Source of the DNA: Stenotrophomonas sp. PS02298
Lineage (GTDB): Bacteria; Pseudomonadota; Gammaproteobacteria; Xanthomonadales; Xanthomonadaceae
Length of the DNA stretch: 64,000 nucleotides
NCBI RefSeq assembly: GCF_029959445.1
Contig: NZ_JASCOR010000002.1
Coordinates: forward strand, 1 to 64,000
Direction of reading: 5' to 3'
The notes under the pieces are model-generated. The model saw only the letters and a program-made list of their open reading frames with translations, had not been told where the DNA came from and did no database searches. A program made the translations under genes and the position numbers. Positions 48,603-59,900 of the stretch are shown here, one piece after another (the first letter of the stretch is position 1; the number at the start of each line of letters is the position of its first letter).

Positions 48603-49096
48603 CCGCTTGGATCACAAACCCGATCGATATGCCCGATACCTCGTTGACCGGCTACGGGATGCGGGACTACTTCCGCTATCGGGATCAAGGTGCTCTGAAC
48701 ACCGAGTTGCCCCAGGGAGTGTTTATCACGCGGATGCGGGGTTCGTTTACTGCAGTCGCGTCTGCGGATACGGCAGGCTTGGTGCAGCTCAGACTCGGTG
48801 TGTCACCTTACTTCTTCGTGGAATTGGGGAGTATTTCAGCCGAGGAAAGTCGCAGCTACGACTTCGACATTCTCGTTCAGGACCATTTCGACAACCCAGC
48901 GTACGGCCCGCTTGAGGAATGGAGCACCGTGTTTTCGATAGAAGCGCAGCCTGATTTAGGAACAGGTGCGCGAATTGACCTTTCGCTTTCAAACATCAGT
49001 GTCGTTTATGACCTGAGCGACGTCCCCCCCGAACCAGAACCTGAAAAGTGCTTCTGGACAGATATGAAGCACACCACTCAAGCATGCGGCCAATAA
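48599..49096 (+). CDS. Hypothetical protein (165 aa)
   Basis: Beta-rich (TGYGMRDYFRYRDQGALNTE, VQLRLGVSPYFFVELGSISA) with a Pro/Glu end and two late Cys. Last gene before a strong terminator. Unrecognised. Confidence 0.62.
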   Translation: MTAWITNPIDMPDTSLTGYGMRDYFRYRDQGALNTELPQGVFITRMRGSFTAVASADTAGLVQLRLGVSPYFFVELGSISAEESRSYDFDILVQDHFDNPAYGPLEEWSTVFSIEAQPDLGTGARIDLSLSNISVVYDLSDVPPEPEPEKCFWTDMKHTTQACGQ

Positions 49097-49114
49097 GCCG
49101 CGCCACATACACAC

Positions 49115-49142
49115 AGGACCGCCCCGGCGGTCCTTTCTTTTT
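49115..49142 (+). terminator. Strong rho-independent terminator
   Basis: AGGACCGC and GCGGTCCT form an eight-pair stem with loop CCCG, followed by TTTCTTTTT. It would stop transcription before the two internal-virion genes unless antiterminated. Confidence 0.85.
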
Positions 49143-49154
49143 GGGGAGAAGGCA

Positions 49155-50975
49155 ATGGCCATTACCGACGATCTTGAGAGTGCACGAAAAGAAGTTGCTC
49201 GAAGTGCTACGCCTGGCATAACCCCGGCTGCAACTACAGCGAGTCGTCCGGGGTTCGCCCGGCTGGGCGCAGCAGGTGCTGTCGCTCCGCGCCCACCAGC
49301 ATCCGCCGGACCGGTCATGACCAGCTTCCCGAGGCCAAGTCAGTCTGCGACGCCAGCGTTGACGTCCGGTCTTTCGAGCTTGCCGTCAGGGCCGTTGCAG
49401 GACCCTGTACCAGGCTCTTCCTGGAACGGAATAGGGGCGGGGATGGCATCGCTGCAACGAAGTGCTCCTGCGCCTGCCAGGGTCGCGCCTGTGGCTGCCT
49501 CTCCTGCCGCATCGCCCGCGACTGTGCCTGCTCGGCCTGCGCCGGGGACCGTCGTCGGCACGGTTATGCGCTCGGGTTTCAATGGCGCGCGCGCTGCATT
49601 GGGTGCTGGCCAGCGAAGGGCGGCGAACGTGGTTGGATCCGCGGTATCGGCGGGAACGGCACCGATTAGGGCCTCGTTGGGATTCGTGCGCGACGCAGGT
49701 CGGGCGTTCACTGGCGAACAGCCTTTGCCCAACGCCGGGCAGCCCGTCAGCATTCCATCGTTGGACACTGGAACGCCTGGCCCTGTCGCCCCATCACCCG
49801 CGCGGGCGGCGGCGCCGAGCCCTGCTGCTGCCTCAGTGCCGGCGGTGACAATGATCGAAAATGGAGCGCGGATCCCTGACGGGGCCCTCAGGCAATCGGG
49901 GCGTGGGCAAGATTTCCAAGACGTGACGAGCCGGGTTTTGACAGGTGCGTCTCGGCCGGCCGCTGCAGCTGCTGCGGCGCCAGCGGGCATTCAGCGCACT
50001 GTCGATGCTGCCGGCAATTCGGTCTACAGCGACACCGCAGAAGGGCTTGCGCAAGGTGTGCAGCTGGCTGACGCTGGTTTCGGTACCGGCGGCGATCGCC
50101 GCGTTGGGGTTGGCTCAATGGTGGGCGGCGGCCAGGCAACGCCGGCTGCTGCGCCGGCGGCTACCACCATGACAGCTCCCAGGCCTGCAGCTGCCACTGT
50201 GGCGAGTCCCGCTGCCACAGTCGTTGCCCCTCGGCCTGCAGCTTCCCAAGCAATCCGCGGGCGGCAGGGCGCCGTCATCCAGAATCCGAACGACACGCTG
50301 GTGGACAAGCTGACGCGAGCGATGGGCAGCGCCAGCCTGAAGGGCAGCCCAAGCAGCCGTGCAGCTGTTGCGCAAGCAATCCTGGGCGAGGCTGGTGCGC
50401 AGCGTGATGAGCGGATGCAGACGCTGCGGACGCAGGATCAGGCTGATCTCACCTCGCTGCAAGCGAATGCTGTGAGCGCGGAGAACGCCGCCAACAGGCA
50501 GCTGGAAGCATCCAAGGTCAACGCCCAGCTGGCGGACAACGCTGCTGGCCGCGATACCAGTCTGGAGATCTCCCGCCTTGCGCGCCGGCCCGAGGTGAGT
50601 GTGTCGGCCGATGGAAGTATGGGGATCATCGGGCCTGATGGCGGGTGGCGGCCGGTGACGGGCGCCGACGGCGCGCCGGTGCGAGCTCCGCAGGCGCCAC
50701 GTCAGACCGGCGAGCTGACGGATGGCGAGCGCCTGAAGTCCTACACCGATCGATACAACGCGATCGTTAATGACCCCAGCTCTGACGCGGAAGCGAAGGC
50801 TGCCTCAGTTGCCGCACTCGATGCGGATCCGCTCTATTCCAGCCTCAGAGGCGCCAATCAGCCTCCCGCGCCGCCGGCAGAAGCCGTGTCTGCGCTCCGT
50901 GCTAACCCCAATGCCAGCCAGCAGTTCGATGAAGTGTTTGGCCAAGGCGCAGCCGCTCGCTATCTGAGGCAGTAA
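49155..50975 (+). CDS. Low-complexity internal virion-type protein (606 aa)
   Basis: Ala/Pro-rich, mostly disordered N-terminal 400 residues (PATVPARPAPGTVVGTVMRS, TPAAAPAATTMTAPRPAAAT). Then a helical part (LGEAGAQRDERMQTLRTQDQ, LTSLQANAVSAENAANRQLE) and a C-terminal segment. Directly upstream of the giant protein and, like it, probably packaged in the head or ejected. Function inferred from position and composition. Confidence 0.65.
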   Translation: MAITDDLESARKEVARSATPGITPAATTASRPGFARLGAAGAVAPRPPASAGPVMTSFPRPSQSATPALTSGLSSLPSGPLQDPVPGSSWNGIGAGMASLQRSAPAPARVAPVAASPAASPATVPARPAPGTVVGTVMRSGFNGARAALGAGQRRAANVVGSAVSAGTAPIRASLGFVRDAGRAFTGEQPLPNAGQPVSIPSLDTGTPGPVAPSPARAAAPSPAAASVPAVTMIENGARIPDGALRQSGRGQDFQDVTSRVLTGASRPAAAAAAAPAGIQRTVDAAGNSVYSDTAEGLAQGVQLADAGFGTGGDRRVGVGSMVGGGQATPAAAPAATTMTAPRPAAATVASPAATVVAPRPAASQAIRGRQGAVIQNPNDTLVDKLTRAMGSASLKGSPSSRAAVAQAILGEAGAQRDERMQTLRTQDQADLTSLQANAVSAENAANRQLEASKVNAQLADNAAGRDTSLEISRLARRPEVSVSADGSMGIIGPDGGWRPVTGADGAPVRAPQAPRQTGELTDGERLKSYTDRYNAIVNDPSSDAEAKAASVAALDADPLYSSLRGANQPPAPPAEAVSALRANPNASQQFDEVFGQGAAARYLRQ

Positions 50976-50978
50976 CAC

Positions 50979-53900
50979 ATGGCCGACAACATGTTCGATA
51001 AGTACAGAGAGAACGCAGGCACCCCACCGCCTGGCTCTTCCGCGCGGTCGACTAATCCTTTCATCCAGTATGCGGCGCGCCCGCAGCCATCGGCTGCCGC
51101 TCCAAGTTTTCCTGTCGCAAAGCGTCCCGAGCGCTCCTGGGGCCAAGTCGCTGGCGACTCGGCTTTGGGTGTGGCAAGCGGCGCTGCAAACATCATCGGT
51201 GGCGTGGTTGAAATGAAAGCATCCACGCGGCCCGACAATCTTGCCAGGCAAGGTCTGCGCGTGCTGGACCGTCTCGGCGTCGCTGGTATGAACGATCTGG
51301 CGGCGAAAATTCCGCGCACGCCGAGCGAAGCCATGCTCGGCCACGCGGCTGGCACCGAAAACGCAGCCGTGTCTGCTGGAGTTAAAGCTGCCAGCGACTG
51401 GATTGGGAGCAAACAGTCGGATGCACTGAAGAATGAAAAGCAGGAGTTGGCTCAGACCGAAGGCTTCTTCGGTAGTGCCAAGAAGGTCCTGACCTCCCCG
51501 GCGCTGCTCGGAAACTTCGTTGCTGAGCAGGTACCGAATCTGGTCACCATGGGTGGCGGCACCCGGTTGGCCGCAGCGCGGGCTGGGCAGCGTGCGTTGG
51601 CTGGCGCTGTAGCCAAGGGTTTGGGTGAAGAGGCTGCCAGCGCCGCGGCGAGCGCTGCAGGGCGGAAAGCAGCAATTGCCACAGCCACAGGACTCACAAC
51701 CCTGATGGAGACCGGTGCCGCAGGTCAGCAAACTTATCAGCAGGCCATTGATCAGCCGCAGGCTGTATGGGACGCAAATCCTGAGTACCGGCGGATGATC
51801 GCTGCCGGTACAGCGGATAGCACAGCAAAAGAAACGATCGCGCGCGGCGCATCGATGCAAGCCCAGGCCATCACTGCCCCTATCGCAGCAGCAGCTGGGC
51901 GTTTCGCGGCACCGTTTGAAGCCGATATCTTTACCCGTGGACTCGTCCGAAAGCCCTTGGCGGTTTTGCAGGGTGCCGCGCGCGAAACGATCGAAGAAAC
52001 CATCCAAGAAGGTGGCTCGCAGTTCTCAAGCAACATCGGCCAGCAGCAGGTTGATCCGAACCAGGCAACGTGGGCGGGGGTGCCGGAGGCCGCTGGCACC
52101 GGCGCCGCGTTGGGCGCGGTGATGGGCGGTGGCATGGCGACGGGAGGCGTGATTACTAGTCATCAATCCCGTATTGCGCCGAGACCGCAACCACCAGCGA
52201 TGCCGCCACCTGAACTGCCGCCACAGCAGCTGGCGCTGCCGCCGTCGAATGGGGAGCCGGCTTACGGGGTGAACATAGTCACGCCAGGTGGAACGGTCCT
52301 CACTCCTGAGCAGAGAGGCTTGGATCCCCGCGTGATCGGAGAACCGTCCGCGCCGGTGCCCAATCCCAACGCGGTGCCTGGGGTACGTGCAGGTTCCGAT
52401 AGCTTTAACCAACAGGCATTAGTCGCTTCCCGGCCGAAAGCTACCGTTCCGTTCCCGAATGCAGCGCCAGGGAGCCTATCCGAGGCCGCGAATCTCACGG
52501 CCGAGGCGCGCACTCCGAATGCTGGCCAAGCATCCGTCGGAGATCCTTCCCAAGAGCCGAGTGACCCTCTCTCGCAGTCCGCGGCACCAATGGCTCCCAC
52601 TATTGCCCCGCCCTGGGTCGATACGGAGACCGGAGAACAAACCCGCGCGCCGACCTCCAGTGACATTGAGCAACTGCTGCATGCGAACTTCGAATATCAG
52701 GCGCGCAACGGTGGAGGTATCAGTACCGCGGCTGCACTTACCGCCATGCGCGAACAGTATGGGCTGGGGCGTTCAGTAGTTGGCCCAGCGCTTTCAAAGG
52801 TGAAGGCCGAGCGCAAGCGAGGCGTTACCAGTGCTGTGAATCCGAACACTGGGGCCCTGGCGGACAACGAGGCCAACCTGCGGCAGCAGGTGCAGGCTGC
52901 CGCTGCGGAAAGAAAGGCTCGGGTCGCGCTGGCTACTGGGATTAATGCATTGCCACTTGACGAAGCCACGGTGGCGCCTGTTGTCGATGGCGTCGCTGAG
53001 GTTGGTGCAGGACAAACAAGTGCTTTCAATCTGGACGACAGTCCTTCCATCCCTGTTCGCAGGAAAGAATGGGATGAGGCAACTGGGCGTGTAAGGGAAG
53101 CGACCGGGGAGGGGCGCATCATCGATTACGGCGGTCGAAAAATGCTGCTTCGAAATATTAATGGGGTAATGGTTCCGTTCTATCTAAGCACCGGTGCCGG
53201 CGGCAAGGCTGATGTCGCTGCAGGGAAGTGGTACCCATTCTTTGGCATTGGCGCCGACGGCTGGATCAACAAGCTGGGTAGCAAAGAAATCAACAACTTC
53301 TACGGAAGCGCTGAACTCAAGAAGGTTGCAGAGCAACTGGACCGAGAGATTGGCGACGTACGCGAAGCGGCTCATGAAAAAGCCGGCGTAACAGGACCAC
53401 ACGTAGATTTCATAAACCAGAGCATGCTAAGCCCGACCGAGAACGAGAGGTCGGACACGCGCAAGAAAGTCGACGCGACTATCGCAGATATTTTGGGCAA
53501 GGTGGACGCAGGGACATCCGCGCCAGCCGCAGTGGCGTCACGAGGAACAGATGTAGCTAAAGTTGCGGAGTCGGCAGGTTCAGGAGCGACCATCGCGAGT
53601 GGCCGGGAGCTGGACCGCGTTGCAGTGGGCGCGACGGACGGCTGGAGCAATCAGAACGCGCAGGCGGCGCGCGACAACGCTGACCGCCACGGCATCACCA
53701 GTGAAATCGAGCAGCTGTTTGCGAATGGTGGAACTGCGCGCCAGGTGCAAGCCGTCCTGGGCGATCGCCTTTCGTTTATGCCCGTGGAGGAGCGCGGTAG
53801 CTTCGTGGTGCAGGTCCGCGCAACGTTGGGCATTCCGTCGCGGTCCACGGCTGAAGGAAAGGCCGAGTTCGACCAGTGGAAATCAACGCGCGATGCGCGG

Positions 53901-56900
53901 TTTGCACCCCGCGCAACCGGGGAGGGTCTGGGAGGGGATGGGGTCCCGATCGCCGCGGCGCTGGCTGCTGATTCGGAGGTCTCTGGTAAGGCAGCGGTGG
54001 CGCCAATAGCCGCACCGGGTCCGGTTGAGCCGGCGGTAGATCTAGCAGGCGCTGCTGCGGAAGCCGCCACCAGTCCCACCAATGAATTGCCCCAGCCAAC
54101 TGAGGCCCAGAAGGAGGCGGGGAACTACAAGAAGGGCCATCGCCGCATCAACGGGCACGACATCAGTATCGAGAATCCCGCGGGTAGCAAGCGCAGCCCA
54201 GATTGGCCGGCCTTGAAGAACCACTATGGCTACATCAAGGGGACCGTCGGAAAGGATAAGGACCACGTCGACGTGTTCATGACGGACCAGGCTGAAGATC
54301 CGGCGCTGCCAGTGTTCGTGGTCGACCAGGTCAACAAGGACGGTAGCTTTGACGAGCACAAGGTAGTGATGGGTACTGCGACTGAGGCTGAGGCACGGTC
54401 GACGTATCTGGACAACTATGAAAAGGGTTGGACCGGCCTTGGCGGCATCAAGCAGATGACGCAGGACGAGTTCAAGGCATGGGTGAGGGATCCGAAGAAG
54501 ACCACGCGCCGGGTTACGCGATCGCCGCGCACAACTGCAGCACCTGTCGAAGCTGCTGTCGCAGCACCAGCACCAGCACCAGCACCAGCACCTAAGGCGG
54601 CGACAACCTACACGCCGCGCGTGCGCAAGATCGGCGGATCTCCCGAGTACGACCGGAATGACGTGGGCACATTGGGCGCGTACTTCCAGCCCGGCCGCGT
54701 TGTGAAGGGCTATGCCGGGCAACTGGACAAGGTGCTTGAGTTCAATCCCAGCGTCGATAAACACGGGCGTTGGAGCGTCAAGGTTCAGCGGGTCGACAAG
54801 GACGGAGAGTTTGTGCCGGGCGAGGACGCGCGCTGGCACTCAACCTCGCCGGCGCCGCGGGATCTGGCAGAGGTGCTTGGAAAACCGGAAATGAAGCCGC
54901 GAAGGGCGGCCGCGGCGAAGCCGGTAGCGGATGCGCAGGAGCCAAAGGCGAGAAAGTCGCGCGCGGCCGACGTGGCCCTTGCGTATGGTGGCCCGGCTTT
55001 CAAGGTCGCCGCTGAAGAGGCAAAGGCCGATAGTCGCGGTACCGGGTCGGTGGGCGTCGACCGAGTCTCGGCGGCTGCTACAACTGCAGAGCCGGTGGCA
55101 GAGGCTGTGGCAAAGCCAAAGGCTGACGGGGCGGCGATCGAAGATTTTGGCGAGACCCTCCATGGCGCGCGGAAGCACTATGCCGCGGCCTACGCCGAGC
55201 GCATGCGCCAGGCGTACGAACTGGATCTGGCCACAACGCCGCTCTCGAAGTCCTGGCCAGAGCCGGACTATCAGAAGTTGCTTGATTCCGGTGCCGAGCC
55301 CTTCTCGGTTGCGTGGGTGCGCGCCGCGCGAGATGAGATCCCGAACCGTCCGTCTGCTGCATGGAAGCTCAAGGGCTGGGCTGGGCAGGTTGAAGTGCTG
55401 CGCGATGCTGCGGCCCGTTTGCTGGATGGCAGCGTTGACGCGACCAAGCTCAGGGAGCTGACGGCCCAGCACCCCGGGGTGGCGGCAAAACTGCAGGGTC
55501 GGATGGATCTCTACCAGGCGGTGGGCCACGACAAGAGCCTGAAGGGGATCACGCTGCGGTCTGGCGAGTACACCGTGTACGGCGGAGAGCGATACAACCC
55601 GCCTCGTACGGTTTACACAGTGGAATCCCGCTCTGCCGGCAAGAGTTGGCCGAAGACACTCGCCGAAGGCGACACCAAAGAAGCCGCGATCGAGGCATTC
55701 AAAGCGTTGCAGGCCGCCCCGAGCGCTGCTGCAAGCGAAGGGAAGGCGCCCACCCGCTTCGACATCATTTCGCTGCGCAGCTCAGTTGCCGGATCCGAGT
55801 CCGTGCCCCGTTTCGCCGTGGCCAAGAAGATCGGCCGGGAGTACGTGGAGCTCGAGAGCTTCGATAGCATCAAGGAGGCGCGCACCTACCGAGCCGAACA
55901 CCAGCAGGACCTGGAGAAGAAGCTCGAGCAGCTCAAGGACATCCCGGCTGAGCGGCGCGACGCGAATGAGCCGCGGGTCGGCATTGATCACCGCGCCGGC
56001 GCCGATGTGACGCCAGCGCAGTTCAGCGAGGCATTCGGCTTTCGCGGCGTGCAGTTTGGCAACTATGTCGAAGACGGCCGCAGGCAGCGGGATCTGAACG
56101 ATGCCTATGATGGCTTGCTCGACCTTGCGGGCGTCCTGGGTATCGAGCCGCGCGCGCTGTCCCTCAATGGGACCTTGGGCTTGGCCTTCGGAGCACGCGG
56201 TAGAGGTGGCAAGCGCGCGGCGGCGGCTCACTTCGAGCGCGGCACAGTGGTGATCAACCTGACCAAGGCAAATGGCGCCGGCAGCTTGGCCCATGAGTGG
56301 TTCCACGGCCTGGACAACTACTTCGCACGCATGCGTGGCGACAGCCAGGGCATGGTGACGGATAACCCCCGCGCGAAAGGTCGCGATGGTGCCCAAGGCA
56401 TTCGTCCCGAGATGGCAGGGGCATTTGATGCATTGCGCCGCGCGATCGATGCCAGTGGCATGGCAGATAGAAGTGCCGAGCTCGACCGGGTGCGATCGAC
56501 CCCGTATTGGACAACCCCGCCGGAGATGGCTGCACGGGCTTTCGAGAGCTACGTCATCGACAAGCTCGCCGATCAGGGGCAGGCGAACGACTACCTGGCC
56601 AATGTCGTTGCGGAGGAGGCTTTCGAAGGTATGCGGGCGCTGGCCACCGGCAAGCCAGGGAAGCGCTCGTATCCTTACCCGTCGGCTGATGAGGCGCCGG
56701 CGCTGCGCGCAGCCTTCGATGAGTTCTTCCAGACCATCGAGAGTGAACGTATGCCGGATGGCAGCGTTCGCCTGTTCTCCCTTCCGGCCGATCCTGTCGA
56801 TTCCCCTGCCTTCAAGCGGTGGTTTGCCGGTTCCCAGGTGGTGGGTGCGAACGGAAGGCCACAGACCGTGTTTCACGGAACAGGCGAGCAGTTCTACACC

Positions 56901-59900
56901 TTCAGCAAGCACCGGTCCGGGGAGGCCACTGGCCACGCGACGGCACCGCTCGGGCATTTCTTCACGACTGACCGCAACTTGGCCAAGCGCTATGCCGAGA
57001 ACGCGAGCGATGGCGTGCCGGCTGACGAGAGGGTGATCGATGCGCATCTGCGGGTCGAGAATCCCTACGTTATGCCGCTGGAGGAAGCGCAGTCGCTGGA
57101 CACGCCCGAGGCATCGGCAGCGTTCCAGGCATACCTGCAGCGGCAGGGGTTCGACGGCATTCAGATCCCAGAGGCCAAGACGTGGATTGCCTTCCGGCCG
57201 GAGCAGATCAAGTCCGCATCCGAGAACCGGGGCAGCTTCGAGCTGACCAATCCAGACATCCGGTTTTCCCGCGGTGATAGTGGCCCGGGCCTGACCTTCG
57301 ACCGCGCGCTGCAGCTGAAGAATGAGCTGACGGCGAAGTGGGGCGACAACGCCCCTAACGTGGTCGTGGTTCGCAGTGCCGAAGACTTCCCCTCATCCGC
57401 AAAGGCCGATCCGGCTTACCGCCGTGCGGAAGGTCTCTACAACGGCAGCCCGACCATCTGGATCAACGCCGGTGCAATCACCAACGAAGCCCGGTTTGGG
57501 CAGGTCTTGGCACACGAAGCCATCGGGCACTATGGCGTTGAAAGCGTTGTGGGGAAGGCTGAGTGGGGGCAAATCGTCGACGCGATCGACAGACTGGCCA
57601 GTACCGGAAGCGGGTCTGCGGCGCTGCAATCGGTGCTGGACTCGGTCGCCAAGCGCTACGGCACCGTGGACCGGGAAACCTTCGCCAAGGAAGCCATTGC
57701 GGTGATGGCTGAGCGCGGGATCCGCAACAGTTTCACCAGCCGGGTCGTCGCTTCCGTTCGTCGCTTCCTGCGCCGACTGATGCCGTCGCTGCAGTGGTCA
57801 GAAAGCGACGTGCGAGATCTGCTCAGCCAGGCAGACGGATTCCTGCGTGTTGGCCGCAACGCCGGCGAGCGGCAGTCAACGGTCCAGGCCTATGCCTTCT
57901 CGCAATCTGACACCGGCGCTGCGCTGCGCCCCGACCCGGAGGAGGCGACGGCGTACCGGGCCGAGTTCGACAAGACCGTCAACAGCCTGCGCACGGTCGT
58001 GCCGCCGATCCCGGTGGGGCGCACGCCGCAGGTGCTGCGTACGCTGGGGGCGCCGGACCTCCCCATTACCGTTACCAGGGATGTGGTCAGGAAGGCGAGC
58101 AATGGCGTGAAGCATGACGTGTCACGCGAGGTGCTGCGCCAGCTGCCTGAGCTGCTGGCGGATCCGCAAGCGGTATTCGATTCGAAGGCGGAAGCCGGCG
58201 GCCTGGCAGTGTTGCTGAATGCCAAGGACGCCAGCGGGCGGCCGGTGATGGTCGCCTTGCACCTGCAGCAGCAACAGAACCGTATGGTCATCAACAGGGT
58301 GGCCAGCGCCTACGGTCGACCTGAGGTTCAGTACCAGGCGTGGACCCGCGAGGGCCTGTTGCGCTATGTCGCAGATGCGAAAAACCCCGACCTGGTTCGA
58401 CTCGTAGGGCTGCAATTGCCCGTAAGTGGTTCACCAGATCAGGGTTCCTCAGGGCGGAAGGTACTCGCGCGCGCTGACCTAGTCAATGAAGCCCCCGATC
58501 AGGTGCGACCTGCCCAGCAAGATCCGGCAGCCTTCGACCCTGAGCGGCGTCTGTTCAGCCTCCCCGCATCTGATGCTCTGGACGACATCGATGCCATCCA
58601 GAAGGGGCTGCAGGGCGAAGGCCTCCTGGCGCGCGCCAAGCAGCTGCTGGCGGGTATGACGCCCAAGAAGCTGAAGGATGCCAAGCGCCCCACCTGGCTG
58701 GGTGCCCTTGCAACGCGACACCTCACCGAGCTGGGTGCGGACTATTTCCAGAACATCAACCACTATTCCGACTATTTGGCCAAAATGCAGGCCGACCGGA
58801 ACCAGCTGCAGGGCGAGGCTGAGGTGGTGGCCGAGGCGGCCCGAAAGTGGGTGGGCAAGAACAAGGCAGAAGCGCAGCAGCTGTTTGACTTGATGCACGA
58901 TGCCACGGTTGACGGCGTGGACCCGTCCAAGGCTTATCAGCCCCTCATGTTCAAGATGCCAGGGCAGTCGGGGCAGTTTCAGGTCACGAAGAAGAACATC
59001 AAGCACGCTATCGCTGTGAAGAAGCAGCAGATGAAGGAGCGATCGGGCGATAGCAAGGTCAACATGATCAACGAGATCAAGGCGCTGGAAGCCATGGGCT
59101 ACGCTGAGCCGCGACGCCAGAAGCAATACGCTCCATTGGTCGATCGTTGGAACCAGCTGTCACCCGAAGCCCAGGGCATCTACAAGCAGTTCCGCGACGC
59201 ATATCGGCAGCGATCCGATGCCATGGAGGAGGCGCTGGCTCAGCGGATTGAGGATCTTTCGGGCGACGGTGTGTCGGAGGCGCAGCGGCGAAAGCTGGTG
59301 CAGCGTATGCGCGAGCAGTTCGAGTCGGCGCGCTTGCAGGGCGTGTACTTCCCCCTGCAGCGCTTTGGGCAGCACTACGTTTCTGCTGAGAAGGACGACA
59401 CCAACACCTTCATGATGTTCCAGACCCTCAACGAGCTCGAGCAGGCTGTGAATGACCTGAAGGCCAAGGGCTGGACGATCACCGCACACGGGAAGAAGGG
59501 CGACAAGGTTCTGGCCAAGGATGCGCCGTCAGGTACCTTCGTTGCTGATGTGATTCAGCAGCTTCGGCAGTCGCACGTGTCCGACAAGGTCCAAGACGAG
59601 ATATACCAGCTGTATCTCGAGGCGCTGCCCGAGCTGTCGATGCGAAAGCACAGCATCCACCGGAAGGGCATTCCTGGCTTCGACCCTGATGCCGTGCGGG
59701 CGTTCGCGTACAACATGCACCACGGGTCGCACCAGCTCGCCCGTCTGCGGTATTCGCACAAGCTGCAGGGCGTCGTCGACCTGATCCAGAAGCAGCAGGA
59801 CGAGGCGCGAAAGGAAGATGGCGCTGACGTTCGCCGGATCGTGGCAGGTGACACGATCATCGAGGAGCTGAAGCGCCGGCACGATTGGATCATGAATCCG

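Noticed and set aside
54560..54595. Repeated CACCAG units in the giant gene
   Set aside because: They encode an Ala-Pro linker; six-base units cannot shift frame, so phase variation is not implied.
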